In this document: positions 9,486 to 20,640 of the stretch, piece by piece
Layout of the letters: each line of letters starts with the position of its first letter
Numbering within the stretch: position 1 is the first letter of the stretch
Notes under the pieces: generated by a model
What the model saw: the letters and a program-made list of their open reading frames with translations, nothing else
What the model was told of the DNA's origin: nothing
The model's database searches: none
Made by a program: the position numbers and the translations under genes
DNA from: Polytrichum commune
Lineage: Eukaryota; Streptophyta; Polytrichopsida; Polytrichales; Polytrichaceae
Assembly (NCBI GenBank): GCA_950295325.1
Contig: OX485806.1
Location: 58,275,169-58,339,168 of the forward strand
Length of the DNA: 64,000 nucleotides
Reading direction: 5' to 3'

Positions 9486-10795
9486 TGGGCTCACAAGGGC
9501 CAATTCTCCTCTTGGATTGTCTTGACATTCTTCATGTTCGTCTACCAACTTCATTTGTCACCACATACCTGAAGAACCCAATCTCTCGTTGAGCAAAGTT
9601 ATTTTCCACTCCTTGACGATAACATTTTGAACAACATATTGGTGAATACATCATTGTATTTTACCAACATCCCACAAATGTGGTTTGGGGGAGGCTCATC
9701 TTTCCTAGCTTCCCCATGAGTTCCTTGGAGTTGCTCCATTTGAACCACGACCATTATTATTATTATTATTATTTTCCTTTATTCATTTGGTCCCTTAAGA
9801 CCAAATTAGAATTGGATCCTCCTACCATAGGAGTCCTTGTCAATTTGTAGTTCAATTCTTTGCCATCCTGGTACATCACAAATGCACCGCAAGCTCACCG
9901 ACTTGCGCCTCACATCTATTATGTGAGTTTCAAAGAAGATGACCATTACAATGACATGCACCTCATTTATTTTACATAGTGTGAAATCTTGACAGAAATC
10001 CAATGTCCCACATTCAAAGGTTACATGCATTGCCGCCTCATTTCCCTCATGCGGTCACCCTTTGCAAACCGCACCTTAGTGGGTTTGCCCGCTCTACCGG
10101 TTGGCAAGCCCAAACACCTTGTGAGCTTTGGACTCATAAAGAAATGCCTTGCCTCTTTGTCAACCCATGAGACATGTCTTCCATTGATTCAGGCCATGAT
10201 GTACAAAAAAACTTGGCCTTTGCTTAAGGCTACTAGCCTTGGCCACAAAGCAATTGTCTAACATTGGGTCCTCGGCAACAACATGACTTGGCTTGGTCCG
10301 TAAAGCCAACTTGGTCCGCCCACAACACAAATATGATTTGCCTTGGTAGCATAAAACCACCTTTCAACTAACCATCCACCGCACGAACGTGTTTTCCCTT
10401 GGTATAATGGGCCAAACTATTTATGCTCATTTTCTTGGAACCTATTTCGGCTAAAGCCACTTTGTGGTGAGGCGCCATCCAACTTCTTTTCGGGACCATC
10501 GACTTCAATGCTCTTCAAATCTTAATGGTCCGCGCCACGTCCTCAAAAGGCTTTGGGAACTTGAACATGGTATTCACCACCCGCTTTTGAAACCAACCTA
10601 AAACGATGTATTTCTTAGAAAGCTCATCCATCTAAGATGTACGATTCATTTGGGTGTGAAATATGCGCATATACGCCTTCAGAGACCTTGCATGCCTCAT
10701 TTGCACCAAGTTCATTTCCACAACACCACCTTCTAAGCATTTCGAATTGGAATTTCAATCCAACATTAATACACTCCAAGGTTTAGGGTCCCACT
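9486..10795 (-). pseudogene. Chromovirus protease to RT-start segment, inverted partner of 12006-16780
   Basis: Read on the minus strand, the frame 10030-9806 contains CGTLDFCQDFTLC, FFETHIIDVRRK and a Lys/Arg-rich tail. These are C-terminal blocks of a chromovirus retropepsin region, and the + strand frame 12672-12959 carries the same blocks. Minus-strand similarity continues to about 9486 through the CCACATTTGTGGGATGTTGG and RT-like segments that also occur at 16579-16780. This arm therefore mirrors the chromovirus at 11839-16780 but lacks its later insertions (hAT, two S copies). It preserves the arrangement before those insertions. No continuous frame remains. Confidence 0.75.
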
Positions 10796-11062
10796 CAAAT
10801 TGCTATAACTCCTAGCTCACACCTCCGATTGAGGTGTTCTTGAGCATTCTAGAATCTACACGGCATATGCTACGCATAGCTTATAGCCTTGCCCTCGTGC
10901 CTCTTAGTGTCCGTGGATGGGAGGTGTTTCCAACGCCCGGGGCCCTCACCTACACTAGGATCACTTGGGCCCTATCATCAACGGCGCCACAAGTCCCGGG
11001 TGTCACTCCAGGGTCCCCCTTTTGCCCATGGTGTTTCGGGCACTCGTCATAGAGAGGTGCGC
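10796..11062 (-). mobile_element. S-element fragment, minus orientation
   Basis: About 265 bp of the S 5' end in reverse, from the AGCTCACACCTC hairpin arm to GAGAGGTGCGC. The last bases have changed (GCAAGAG instead of GCGACA). It sits at the inner end of the inverted chromovirus arm; the other arm also has an S fragment here (11839-12005), so this insertion predates the inverted duplication. Confidence 0.7.
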
Positions 11063-11099
11063 AAGAGAAAGCCTGAATGGTTTAAACAAATGCATTAAT

Positions 11100-11838
11100 A
11101 GTTCGTTTTATGGTGATTTAAAAGATGGTATGATAAGCCCATAAGGCCGCATTGAGTTTGGATTGCTAATCATATTTGTGATCTTCTATGGACTTCCGTT
11201 AAATATAAAAAATGGTTTGGTTAACTTGTTCAGCTAGGCCATTGGTCTCAAGGTGATAGAGTGTGGTGTTTCGATGGTCAATGCCATATGTTGTAGTCAA
11301 CTGCTCACTAATATTGTTTAAAAAATGCATATTTCTATCAGTTATGAAAGCCCTCAAAATTCCATATAAGGCAATGATTTTTTCAAACATGAACAAAGCC
11401 ATGGTTTTCTTATCCGCGACCTACACTACCTTCACTCACATCCACTTGGTGAGATAGTCTACCGCAAGGACAATAGAGGCCATTCCCTAAGAAAAACTAA
11501 GATAAATTGGTCCCACATAGTCAATTCTTCATTTCTCAAATGAAAAAAGTGGTAGCGATGGGATGACAAGAAGCATCGTGTGGAGGTTTATGGACCATAT
11601 ATCGGGGGGCCAAAAATCTATAAAGAATCTTATTGGGTTCATCATGAAATAGCGCCAAAAATTCGTGACAAAAAATTCAATAGCAAGGCATGCTCATTTT
11701 GTGATGCAATAATTCTTCTTTGCCAACATCAATTACAATCTAGGGCGGTCCTTGAGGTCAAGCCTATAGGGTTGGTACAAAGCCGCACCTATAGTGATGC
11801 CGGAGGCATCACTCAAAACATGAAATACCACATCCAAA
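11100..11838 (-). pseudogene. Ty3/gypsy RNase H and integrase fragment
   Basis: Read downward on the minus strand, about 11835-11640 encodes an RNase H start (FHVLSDASGITIGAAL, the catalytic Asp in DAS). About 11500-11199 then encodes integrase core (LAVDYLTKW, then FITDRNMHFLN and NGLAEQVNQTI, with the second Asp in ITD and the Glu in AEQ). Between them sequence is lost. The RNase H wording (DASGITIGAAL) differs from the local chromovirus (ASDFAIGGLL), so this is another gypsy family, of Tat/Athila appearance. Stops are frequent. It forms the spacer between the two inverted chromovirus arms. Confidence 0.75.
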
Positions 11839-12005
11839 GTGATCCTAGTGTGGGTGAGGGCCCTGGGCGTTGGAAACGCCTCCCATCCATGGACACTAGG
11901 AGGCACGAGGCAAGGCTATGAGCTATGCGTAGCATATGCCGTGTAGATTCTAGAATGCTCAAGAACACCTCAATCGGAGGTGTGGACTAGGAGTTATGGC
12001 AACTT
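11839..12005 (+). mobile_element. S-element fragment, plus orientation
   Basis: About 165 bp of S from GATCCTAGTGTGGGTGAGG to the end of the CACCTCAATCGGAGGTG hairpin, then a switch to chromovirus sequence (ACCCTAAACC). It is the mirror image of part of 10796-10975. Confidence 0.7.
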
Positions 12006-12868
12006 AAGTGAGACCCTAAACCTTGGAGGGTATTAATGTTGGATTGACATTCCAATTTGAAATGATTAGAAGGTGGTGTTGTTGAAATGAACTTGGTGCA
12101 AATGAGGCATGCGAGGTCTCTCAAGACGTATATGCGCGAATTTCACACCCAAATGAATCGTTCATCTTAGATGGATGAGCACTCTAAGAAATACATCGTT
12201 TTAGGTGGGTTTCAAAAGCGGGTGGTGAATACCATGTTCAAGTTCCCAAAGCTTCTTGAGGACATATCAGGGATCATTAAGATTTGAAGAGCATTGAAGC
12301 CGATGGTCCCGAAAAAAAGTTGGGCGGTGCATCACTACAAAGTGCCTTTAGCTGAAATAGGTCCATAGGAAATAAACGTAAGTAGTTTGGCCCATTATAC
12401 CAAGGCAATACATATTTGTGCCGCGGACGGAATATTAAAAGTTGGCTTGGTGGTACCAAGCCAAATCATATTTGTGCTGCGGACGAAATATTAAAAGTCG
12501 GCTTTGCGGACCAACCCAAATCAATGTTGTTGCCGCAGACCAAATGTTAGATGATGAATTTGTGGCCAAGGCTAGTAGCGTTAAGTCAAGGCCAAGTATT
12601 TTCTATCTCATGGGTTGACAAAGAGGCAACGGACTCCTTCATGAGCCTAAAACTCACAAGGGGTTTGGGGCTTGCCGACCGGTAGAACGGGCAAGCCCAC
12701 CAAGCTGCGGTTTGCAAAGCATGAGCCGCATGAGGCAAAGGAGGCGGCGATGCATGTAACCTCTCAATGTGGGACATTGGATTTTTGTAAAGATTTCACA
12801 CTATGTGAAATAAATGAGGTGCATGTCATTGTAAAGGTCACATTATTTGAAACTCATATGGTAGATGT
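12006..12868 (+). pseudogene. Chromovirus gag-end/protease region, first part
   Basis: This begins the main chromovirus copy, which continues with interruptions to about 33560. The + strand frame 12672-12959 encodes TGKPTKLRFAKHEPHEAKEA, CGTLDFCKDFTLCEINEV and FETHMVDV, the retropepsin-region blocks also found in the inverted arm at 9806-10030. The upstream part (12006-12670) is broken in all frames. It contains FYLMG and KEATDSFMSL-like stretches where the protease active site is expected, but I cannot see an intact DTG/DSG. The hAT insertion at 12869 cuts the frame after HMVDV. Confidence 0.7.
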
Positions 12869-12905
12869 CAGGGTTGTCTATTGTGTCGTGACGGAGGCTA
12901 ATCTC

Positions 12906-12954
12906 GGCATAATGTCGTGTCGTCACGACACGTATCCGTCACGACATTATGCCG
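12906..12954. repeat. Subterminal hairpin of the hAT-like element
   Basis: GGCATAATGTCGTG and its complement CACGACATTATGCC flank a short loop, giving a 14-bp perfect stem. The arms contain the TCGTGAC word that also occurs near the other end of the element. Confidence 0.75.
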
Positions 12955-13100
12955 GATGATGTCTTTATTCTGACGGACTTGAATTTTACCGAATTCTGTG
13001 TGTAATTACATTACCCCATTTCGGACACGTAGGATGTAAGATGTCCACGTGTGATGACATGTCAGCAAAATAGAGGTAAAGTGGGGAAAAAATTACTAGC

Positions 13101-13384
13101 CCCCGATCCAACCCCCGTCCGCCCCCGTTCCCACCCCCATTCCGCCCCGTTCCCCCCCGTCTGCCCCCGCGTTCCCCCGCGTTCCCCCCCCCTCCGCTCC
13201 CATTCCCGTTCCCGGCCCCGTTCCCAACCCGTCCGCCCCCGCGTTCCCGGCGTTCCCGGCGTTCCCCCCCCCCTCCGCTCCCGTTCCCCGCCCCGTTCCC
13301 AACCCGTCCGCCCCCGCGTTCCCGGCGTTCCCGGCGTTCCCCCCCCCCTCCGCTCCCGTTCCCCGCCCCGTTCCCAACCCGTCC
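13101..13384. repeat. C-rich minisatellite, left part
   Basis: Short units built on CCGTTCCC and CCGCGTTCCC. A higher-order unit of about 71 bp is repeated near 13236-13306 and 13307-13377. The minus strand is rich in G runs and could form G-quadruplexes. The tract was continuous with 14386-15115 before an S element inserted. Confidence 0.85.
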
Positions 13385-14380
13385 TGTCGCACACCTCTCC
13401 ATGAGGAGTGCCCGAAACACCATGGGCACAAGGGGGACCCCGGAGTGACACCCGGGACTTGTGACGCCGTTGGTGAGAGGGCCCAAGTGATCCTAGTGTG
13501 GGTGAGGGCCCGGGGCGTTGGGAACGCCTCCCACCCACGAAGACTAGGAGGCACAAGGGTAAGGCCATGAGCTATGCGTAGCTCATGGCGTGGTTATTCT
13601 AGAATGCTCAAGAACACCTCAATCGGAGGTGTGAGCTAGGAGTTATGGCCATTTGAGTGGGGCGCTGTCCCGGGACAGCGCCCTGCTACAGCAGTGCCTG
13701 GGAGTGATTCCCGGGACTGCCAAGGTTCAAACAGGCATAACTTCCTCAAGACTTGCTCGAATGAAGCAAGTGAGGAGTCCATCGGCATCTACGTGAAGCG
13801 TAGATGAGGATGGAGTGGTTGGTTGTTATGATCAGACATCATAAAAGGAAGTTATGATGGTCTGAAGCTGCTGGGGGGTTCTAGGCCCAGCAGCTAAAGG
13901 AAAATGTCCACTTGGCCCCAACTCTTGGTAGGGAGACAAGAGGTTGGTTGATGGTGGGGTAGGGGCCCCGCGTGAAGTCCTAGAGGCTTATATGGGTGAG
14001 GTGGTGTGGCCTCACCCACCCGAGGCCGAACGGCACGGCCTCCATTGGCATTGCCCTAATGTGAGGCCATAGTTGCCTAGTATGGTTCGGGTTGTTGTAG
14101 TGTTGCTCCGGCAACGCGATGATCAACATAAGATTGGACTTCCATGGATGGAAGTCCACATCTAAGGATTGGTTACCGATTAAAGGGGTTGGTTAGCGAT
14201 TGAAGGGGTGAGTCCCGAAAGCAAAGTAGGAGGGTTGGTTCCCCTCCTATGAACTATAAGGTCCGGGGTGAGAGGAGCTAACCATTAGCATGGCGGTATG
14301 CGAATGGTTAGCGCTCGTAACCTTTGCTAGGAAATGAAAATTGGCAAGATGGTCAAGAAGGGCTAGCAAGGGTTGCGACA
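13385..14380 (+). mobile_element. S element, full copy, TSD CGTCC
   Basis: This 996-bp copy starts TGTCGCACACC and ends GGGTTGCGACA, with CGTCC at 13380-13384 and 14381-14385. It lies inside the C-rich minisatellite of the hAT-like element, so it is younger than the hAT insertion. It differs from the reference copy by small indels and a repeated TTGGTTACCGATTAA segment near 14170-14205. Confidence 0.9.
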
Positions 14381-14385
14381 CGTCC

Positions 14386-15115
14386 GCCCCCACGTTCCCC
14401 CCCGTCCGCCCCCGTTCCCGCCCCCATTCCACCCCGTTCCCCCCTGCGTTCCCCCCCCCGTCTGCCCCGTGTTCCCCCCCCTCCGCTCCCGTTCCCCGCC
14501 CCGTTCCCAACTCGTCCGCCCCCGCGTTCCCACCCGTCCGCCCCCGTTCCCGCCCCCGCGTTCCCCCCCGTCCGCCCCCGTTCCCGCCCCCATTCCACCC
14601 CGTTCCCCCCTGCGTTCCCCACCCGTCTGCCCCGTGTTCCCCCCCCCTCCGCTCCCGTTCCCCGCCCCGTTCCCAACTCGTCCGCCCCCGCGTTCCCACC
14701 CGTCCGGCCCTGCGTTCCCCCCGTTCCCCCGCGTTCCCCCCCCTCCGCTCCCGTTCCCCGCCCCGTTCCCAACCCGTCCGCCCCCGCGTTCCCCCCCCCC
14801 TCCGCTCCCGTTCCCTGCCCCGTTCCCAACCCGTCTGCCCCCGCGTCCCCCCCCGCGTCCCCCCCCGTCGGCCCCCGCGGTCCCCCCGTCCGCCCCGTTC
14901 CCCCGCGTCCCCCCCCCATCCGCCCCCGCGTTCCACCCCCCGTCCGCCCCTGTTCCCACCCGCGTTCCCCCCCGTTCCGCCCCGCGTTTCCCCCCCCCCC
15001 GTCTGCCCCCGCGTTCCCCTCATTCGCCCCCGCGTTCCCCCCCCCCCCGTCCGCCCCCGTTTCCACCCCCATTCCCCCCCGTCCGCCCCCGCGTTCCCCC
15101 CGTCCGCCCCACACC
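14386..15115. repeat. C-rich minisatellite, right part
   Basis: About 730 bp of the same CCGTTCCC/CCGCGTTCCC repeat, with a larger unit of roughly 165-185 bp visible twice (near 14394 and 14560). All six frames are open for long distances only because of composition, so the long open frames here are not genes. Confidence 0.9.
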
Positions 15116-15379
15116 CTCCTTAGTCGTTTTTTAGTACTTTGATTTTAACAAAATGGTAAACAAAATGGCAAAATTGTTTACCTGGCGCTAGGCATATCCA
15201 CGTCCACGTCAGCGTTTTCTGCCACATAGGACGCCACCTTGGCAAGAAGGTAAGTATTTTACCCACCCTACTCCGTTCCCCCTATGTTGACCCTACGTGG
15301 ACCCTATTGTGTCGTGACAGAGGGGTCCGTCACGACACGACACCGTCATAACGATGGGATAGACAACCCTGGTAGATGT

Positions 15380-15602
15380 GAGGTGCAAGCCGGTGAGCTT
15401 GCGGTGCATTTGTGATGTGCCTTGATGACAAAGAATTGAACTTAAAAATGACAATGACTCCTACGGTAGGAGGAACCAAGTCGAATTTGGTCTTAATGGA
15501 CCAAATGAATAAAGAAAAATAATAAATAATAAATGGTTGTGGTTTAATTGGAGCAACTCCAAGAAACTCATGGGAAGGCTATGAAAGATGGGCCTCCCCC
15601 AA
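15380..15602 (+). pseudogene. Chromovirus protease/RT linker, continuing after the hAT insertion
   Basis: The sequence reads on from HMVDV with RCKPVSLRCICDVP and a following KNDNDSYGRR-like stretch, the same order as the inverted arm at 9806-9900. A run of AATAAATAATAAATGG near 15520 and GGAGCAACTCCAAG follow. It is cut at 15602 by an S element with TSD CCCAA. Several stops are present. Confidence 0.7.
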
Positions 15603-16573
15603 TGTTGCAACCCTTGCTAGCCCCTTAATAATCATGCCAATTTTCGTTTCTAACAAAGGTTACGAGTGCTAACCCTTCGCATTCTGCCATGCTAATGGTT
15701 AGCTCCTCCTACCCCGGACATTATAGTTCATAGGAGGGAACCAACCCTCCTACTTTGCTTTGGGAACTCGCCCCATAATCAGTAACGCATTTCTTTGATG
15801 TGAATTTTCATCCATGGAAGTCCAATCCTATGTTGATCATCGCGTTGCCGGAGCAACACTACAACAACCCGAAACATGCTAAGCAACTATGGCCCCACAA
15901 TGGGCCAATGCCCATGGAGGCCGTGCCGTTCGGCCTCGGGGGGTGAGGCCACACCACCTCACCCATATAAGCCTCTAGGACTCTACGTGGGGCCCCTACT
16001 CCACCATCAAGAGACCTTTTGTGTCTCCACCAAGAGTTGGGGCCAAGTGGACATTTTTCCTTAGCCGCTGGGCCTAGAAGCCCCAGCAACTTCAGACCAT
16101 CATAACTTTCTTGTTTGATGTTTGATGATAACAAGAAACCACCCCATCTTCATCTATGCTTCACGTAGATGCCGATGGACTCCTCACTTGCCCCATTCGG
16201 TCAAGAATTGAGGAAGTTATGCCTGTTTAAACCTTGGCAGTCCCGGGAATCACTCCCAGGCCACTGCTGTACCAGGGCGCTGTCCCGGGGCAGCGCCCCA
16301 TTCAAATTGCCATAACTCCTAGCTCACACCTCTGATTGAGGTGTTCTTGAGCATTCAAGAATCAACATGACATGAGCTACGCATAGCTCATGGCTTTACC
16401 CTCATGCCTCCTAGTCTCCATGGGTGGGAGGCATTCCCAATGCCCGGGGCCCTCGCCCACACTAGGATCACTTGGACCCTCTCACCAACGGCGCCACAAG
16501 TCCCGGGTGTCACTACGGGGTCCCCTTTGTGCCCATGGTGTTTTGGGCACTCCTCATGCAGAGGTGCGCGATA
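15603..16573 (-). mobile_element. S element, full copy, TSD CCCAA
   Basis: Minus-oriented copy of 971 bp, beginning TGTTGCAACCC and ending GTGCGCGATA, each tip one base from the family consensus. CCCAA is duplicated at 15598-15602 and 16574-16578. The inverted chromovirus arm has the uninterrupted target (CCTCCCCCAAACC), which confirms the insertion. Confidence 0.9.
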
Positions 16574-16578
16574 CCCAA

Positions 16579-17152
16579 GCCACATTTGTGGGATGTTGGT
16601 GAGGTACAAAGATGTACTCACCAACAAATTCCTCAAAAAATTATTGCCAAGGAGTGGATAGCATTTTTGCTCGACGAGAAATTAAGTTCTTAGGCTATAT
16701 GGTGACAAATGAAGTTGGTGAACGGACATGAAGATGTCAAGGCAATCCAAGAGGAGAATTGGCCCTTGACTCAGAAAGGGCATAGGTCATTGGTTGGCCT
16801 AGCCAACTACTATTTCCATTTCATTTGAGATTTTTCTAAGGTTGCTAGGACCTTTTTTAACTTGTTGAAAAAAAGGCTATCCCAAGAATGGGGTGAGCCT
16901 TGTCACCAAGCCTTTGGGGAGCTCTAAAGCAAGTGTTTTTCACAAAATGTGGTCAAGTTCCCGGGTTTTAACAAGCATTTTGAGGTCTATATGGAGGCGA
17001 GGGACTTTACAATTGGCAGATGTTGATGCAAGATGGATGGCCATTGCGTATGAGAGCATTAAGCTCGATGGTTGTCTGACCTTGTCTGACTTGTGGAAGA
17101 AATGGCTATCCCAAGAGTGGGATGAACCTTGTCACCAAGTCTTTGGGAAGCT
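16579..17152 (+). pseudogene. Chromovirus reverse transcriptase, internally deleted, start of triplicated segment
   Basis: The first part (about 16600-16650) encodes RYKDVLTNKFLKKLLPR, the segment just before RT. The sequence then jumps to the RT C-terminal region (REIKFLGYMVTNE near 16675-16715; SLVGLANYY-like near 16790), so the catalytic core is deleted. From 16875 the RT-RNase H junction (EWDEPCHQ) begins and is repeated at 17104. At 17153 a minus-oriented gypsy element interrupts it in CHQVFGKL; the frame resumes at 23722. Confidence 0.75.
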
Positions 17153-17240
17153 TGTAGTTGGTTTTTTGACTAGGAACAAAACCCAGGGACACAATCCAGG
17201 AAGACTCAAAAGGTGACTTATATGTCGTCTAGGTGTCATA

Positions 17241-17552
17241 GTGTCAGTAAAAGGTAGGGGGAAATAATCTTTCCTAATAACAGTGTTTAGTTTCCGGAAA
17301 TCTTGACAAATTCTTAGTTTCCCGTTTTTTTTTGGAACTACAACAATGGGTGACACCCATTCACTGTAAGATATTTTGTAGATGAATGATGCCTCAAGAA
17401 GTTTATCTTCTTTGACCATTAAGGAGTATTTAGAATTCATACGGTATTGTCTTTATCTGATTGGGGCTGTTCTTTCTTCAAGTACAATTTTGTGTTCACA
17501 TACTTTAGGAGGGACGCCTCTCAAATCCTTATAAGTCCATGCAAAGACTTTA
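17241..17552 (-). pseudogene. RT amino-terminal part of the minus-oriented gypsy element
   Basis: Minus-strand reading gives VFAWTYKDLRGVPP, then YRMNSKYSLMVKEDKLLEA, SEWVSPIVVVPKKNGKLRIC and DFRKLNTVIRKDYFPLPFTD, RT blocks upstream of the catalytic centre. One in-frame stop lies near 17460. The sequence ends abruptly at the LTR remnant, so the YxDD region, RNase H and integrase are absent. Confidence 0.85.
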
Positions 17553-18480
17553 ATCTTTTCTGTTGAAGAAATTATACCAATACTGCCATTCAGTCTTGAA
17601 TAATTTCTCATGCACTTTAGTGATCTTAGGAACCTTTTTTGTTCCTAGATTCATGTCTTTATAAACATCCTTAGACACGTAACTCTTGATAGGTGCATTA
17701 GAAGAAAACACGGCATCTTCCCACTCGTCTTCAAATGATGGCGGTTGATTCTCTAGTTCTTTTAGTGGGGCAACCTTTTTCTTTAGGTTGGTTGATGAAG
17801 GTGGTTTACTATGAGGTTGAGGTTCAACAACCGTCGTAACATTGTTGACTGGACATGACTGTTGCCAGCTGAGTATGGCATTGTCAAAGTCATCATCCTT
17901 CATAGGGATGAAATAATCTCCTATCCCGATTGGATTATGTGATCTCTGGTGTCTACCGACATTATGTATAGACTCAATTGGGTTATCCTCTAATTCGGTC
18001 TCATATCCATCAGTGGTAAATTCAGTTCCTTCATCTTGAGTTTCTCCTTGATATTGAGTAGGAAACAAGGGCAAGACTGTTTTATCTTTACCTTTGCCTA
18101 ATGTCAAGGTACCTTTACCCCAATCCTCTTTGGTTTCTGCTATAATCAACCAAGGTTTTCCTAATATACTAGGGATAGGTTGGATAGTGTCAGTGGTTCG
18201 GAATACAACAAAATCAATTATGTATTCCTGACCAGGGATTTGAACTAGGACCTGAGGTAATTGCCCTAAAGGCTTAGTACGAGTATGATCTGCCATTTTG
18301 AGAATGATAGAAGTAGGAACTATGTTAGCAAGTCCTAATTCTTCCATTGTCTCCATACTCATAAGGTTGACACTAGATCCAGTTCAACTTGAAACCCCCT
18401 ACCATTACTCCATCAATTATTACATCCACTGCACGTGCACCAGGGTCTTGATTGAGGGTCACGTCATTAACCTCTACAAC
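17553..18480 (-). pseudogene. Retropepsin region of the minus-oriented gypsy element
   Basis: The frame 18362-17550 encodes NIVPTSIILKMADHTRTKPLG and IPSILGKPWLIIAE, the second half of a retroviral-type aspartic protease and the LGRPWL-like flap-side motif. The active-site block lies just upstream (about 18480-18370) as VDVIIDGV and, after a frameshift, GSSVNLMSMETMEEL, which together resemble the DGGSS active site of plant gypsy proteases. An acidic linker and a Ser/Pro-rich segment follow before RT. Confidence 0.75.
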
Positions 18481-18597
18481 TTAAGCTCTCTTGCGAATCA
18501 TTGCCGAACCAAGTGTGGTACAACATTGAGGCGCAATTGCCAAAAGTTGTCTCATAGTGATGTGAGGGTGTACCAAGTCTTGCATAATATCATATTG

Positions 18598-20640
18598 TTA
18601 TAGTCCTTTAGCTAATTCCATGGTCCGAGGTTGCTTTGAACTTGACTTAGATTTTAAATTCCTCGCATGGGGTATTTGATAGGGCATCGGTTTGGACTTA
18701 ACCTCTGTAAGTCTACTTAGTGGAATAATTAATGGAGGTGTCCTTTCCAAGATGGTATATGGTCTTGGGGGTGTTGGCGGTGTTGGAAGAGATATAGGCA
18801 CTGGTTGAACCAGTTCTACCCTTGGCAATGCCGTGGGGGTAGAATTGGCTCTAGGCACCGCGTTAGGTTCCACAAGTAATTTATTTTTAGGATCATCATC
18901 ATGTATGTTATCTCGTAGTTCCTCAGCCCTCGGCTTACTACTATTCTCATCAATGATTGGATAGGGTTCTGGTGGGGCTTTAGACCGTGTTGTCACGGCA
19001 TGGATCTTACGTTCCCGAGATGATGAGGTAAAGAAATGTTGAATGTGATTTACATTTCGAGCACCTTCCTCCTCATCCTCCGGATCTTGGATCCTCACTC
19101 ATTTTCCTTTCTTCCAATCCCTCTCATTGGGAGGATAATCCTTTTTAGGATGTGGACACTCATCTGTGGGGTGTCCTGCTATCTTATAGTTGCCACACAG
19201 AGGAACATAATCTTGGGGCTTCTTAGGATTTGGACAGTTGTTAGCGTAATGACCAAGTTCCTTACATCTATAACAAACGGGATATTTCCTTGAGTCCTCA
19301 GGGTTTGAATCAAACCTTTGATAGCTTTGATTATAGGAAGGAGGTCCATTCCAATTGGAGGAATCATTTCTTTGATTCCAGTTGGTACGTCCTTGAAAAC
19401 TCAAAGGTATTGGACGACGGTTAAAATTCCTTTTAGGATTATAACCAGTGTTAGGTCTTGGTCCATTTTGTTTTTGTTTCCAAGTGCAAGATTGACTACT
19501 ATCGACCTGATTAACAACCTTTTGTTGTATAAGGTTCCAACACTCTTGAACTGCGTGATTCCCTCCACAAAATATACATTTGGTCCTAAACCCTTTTGGG
19601 GTAGGGCACTCATTGGCAAGGTGTCCTTGACCTTTACAATTCTAACACCACACGTTATGTCGTTCTTTTGTGGATTGAGGTCTCTTAGGCCTATTGTTGG
19701 CTACCTTAACTGACAATTCTAATAATTGTTTTGTTAGATTCCATATAGCATTATCATATTTATCACTCGTGGGATCTTGGTGAGGAACCTTATTAATTGC
19801 AGGTTGTGTACACAACAGTGCATTGGGATTTCAGACATATGGTGCATCGGTAACATAATACTGGTTATTCTCATTGATGGGAAAGGTTCCCGAATGTGAG
19901 GGAATTGGATTATTGGAATAAGTATTGTCAGTGTATATGACCAATTCATTTTCCAATCTACATTCCTCCCAAGTCTTCGCTCTTGCATAGGCTTGAGCAT
20001 ATGTAGCAATGGTTCCTTTCTTAACATAGGTTCTCAACTCCATAGGATATAAACCACCAATCAATATGCTCATAAGGAAATCATCTGGGATACCCATTCT
20101 AACAGTTCGCAATTTTTCTTTTAGACTCGTGGCAAAGCCTAAGGGTTTAAAATGAGCTAGGAATGCATTCTTCAATGCATTGTAGTTAGCAAATGGGGGT
20201 TGTCTTTGATCCCATGCAAAGGCATCTTCTTGTAATGATGCAGCAAAAACCTCTTGAAATTTAGCGGCCGGGACATCATTGGCCTGACACATAATTTCAA
20301 ATTTGGCTATGTGAGTATCATGATTTGATTCTGGTCTCCCAAGGAAATATGGAATGTGCACTCTATTATGGATCCTGGGGGCACCACGTACATTAGCCAT
20401 CATGGTAGGAAGTACTGGTGGTGGTAAGGGTGGTGTTGATAAAGTTGGTGCTAATGCTGGTATTGGTAGGGCCAAAGGTGTTAAAGGGTTTTGAATTGTT
20501 TGTGCCTGTGAAGTTCCTAAGGTTGAACCAAACTGTAATTGTTGGGGTTTCAGTGGTGAGAACGACTCCTCTTGACCTTTATTCTCTAAAGGTGTTAGCT
20601 CTTCTAGACTTGGGTCAACATCAGGATTCTCATTTTGCAA
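18598..20640 (-). pseudogene. Gag with CCHC zinc knuckles, minus-oriented gypsy element
   Basis: The frame 20640-19831 carries a gag capsid-like domain (VHIPYFLGRPESNHDTHIAK, FAWDQRQPPFANYNALKNAF, IGGLYPMELRTYVKKG). A frameshift follows near 19830. Downstream are several zinc knuckles: CKGQGHLANEC (its first Cys lost next to a stop, about 19660-19610), CIFCGGNHAVQEC (about 19590-19550), CYRCKELGHYANNC (about 19275-19235) and a degenerate CGNYKIAGHPTDEC. The last section (19098-18598) is a Pro/Ser-rich linker leading to protease. Gag binds and packages element RNA. Confidence 0.8.

Larger units (their letters stand above)
12869..15371. mobile_element. hAT-like non-autonomous element with 8-bp TSD GTAGATGT
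   Basis: The element begins CAGGGTTGTCTAT and ends ATAGACAACCCTG, perfect terminal inverted repeats of 12-13 bp. It is flanked by GTAGATGT at 12861-12868 and 15372-15379. CAGGG ends with an 8-bp duplication are typical of the hAT superfamily. Near both ends the word GTGTCGTGAC recurs (about 12881 and 15310, and reversed copies), like subterminal transposase-binding repeats. The interior is C-rich minisatellite plus an S copy at 13385-14380; without that S copy the element is about 1.5 kb. There is no transposase. Removing it rejoins the chromovirus protease frame on both sides. Confidence 0.85.

Noticed and set aside
14247-15142. Several 200-270-codon open frames on both strands
   Set aside because: They lie in the C-rich minisatellite, are open in almost every frame and encode only Pro/Arg or Gly/Arg repeats, which base composition explains.
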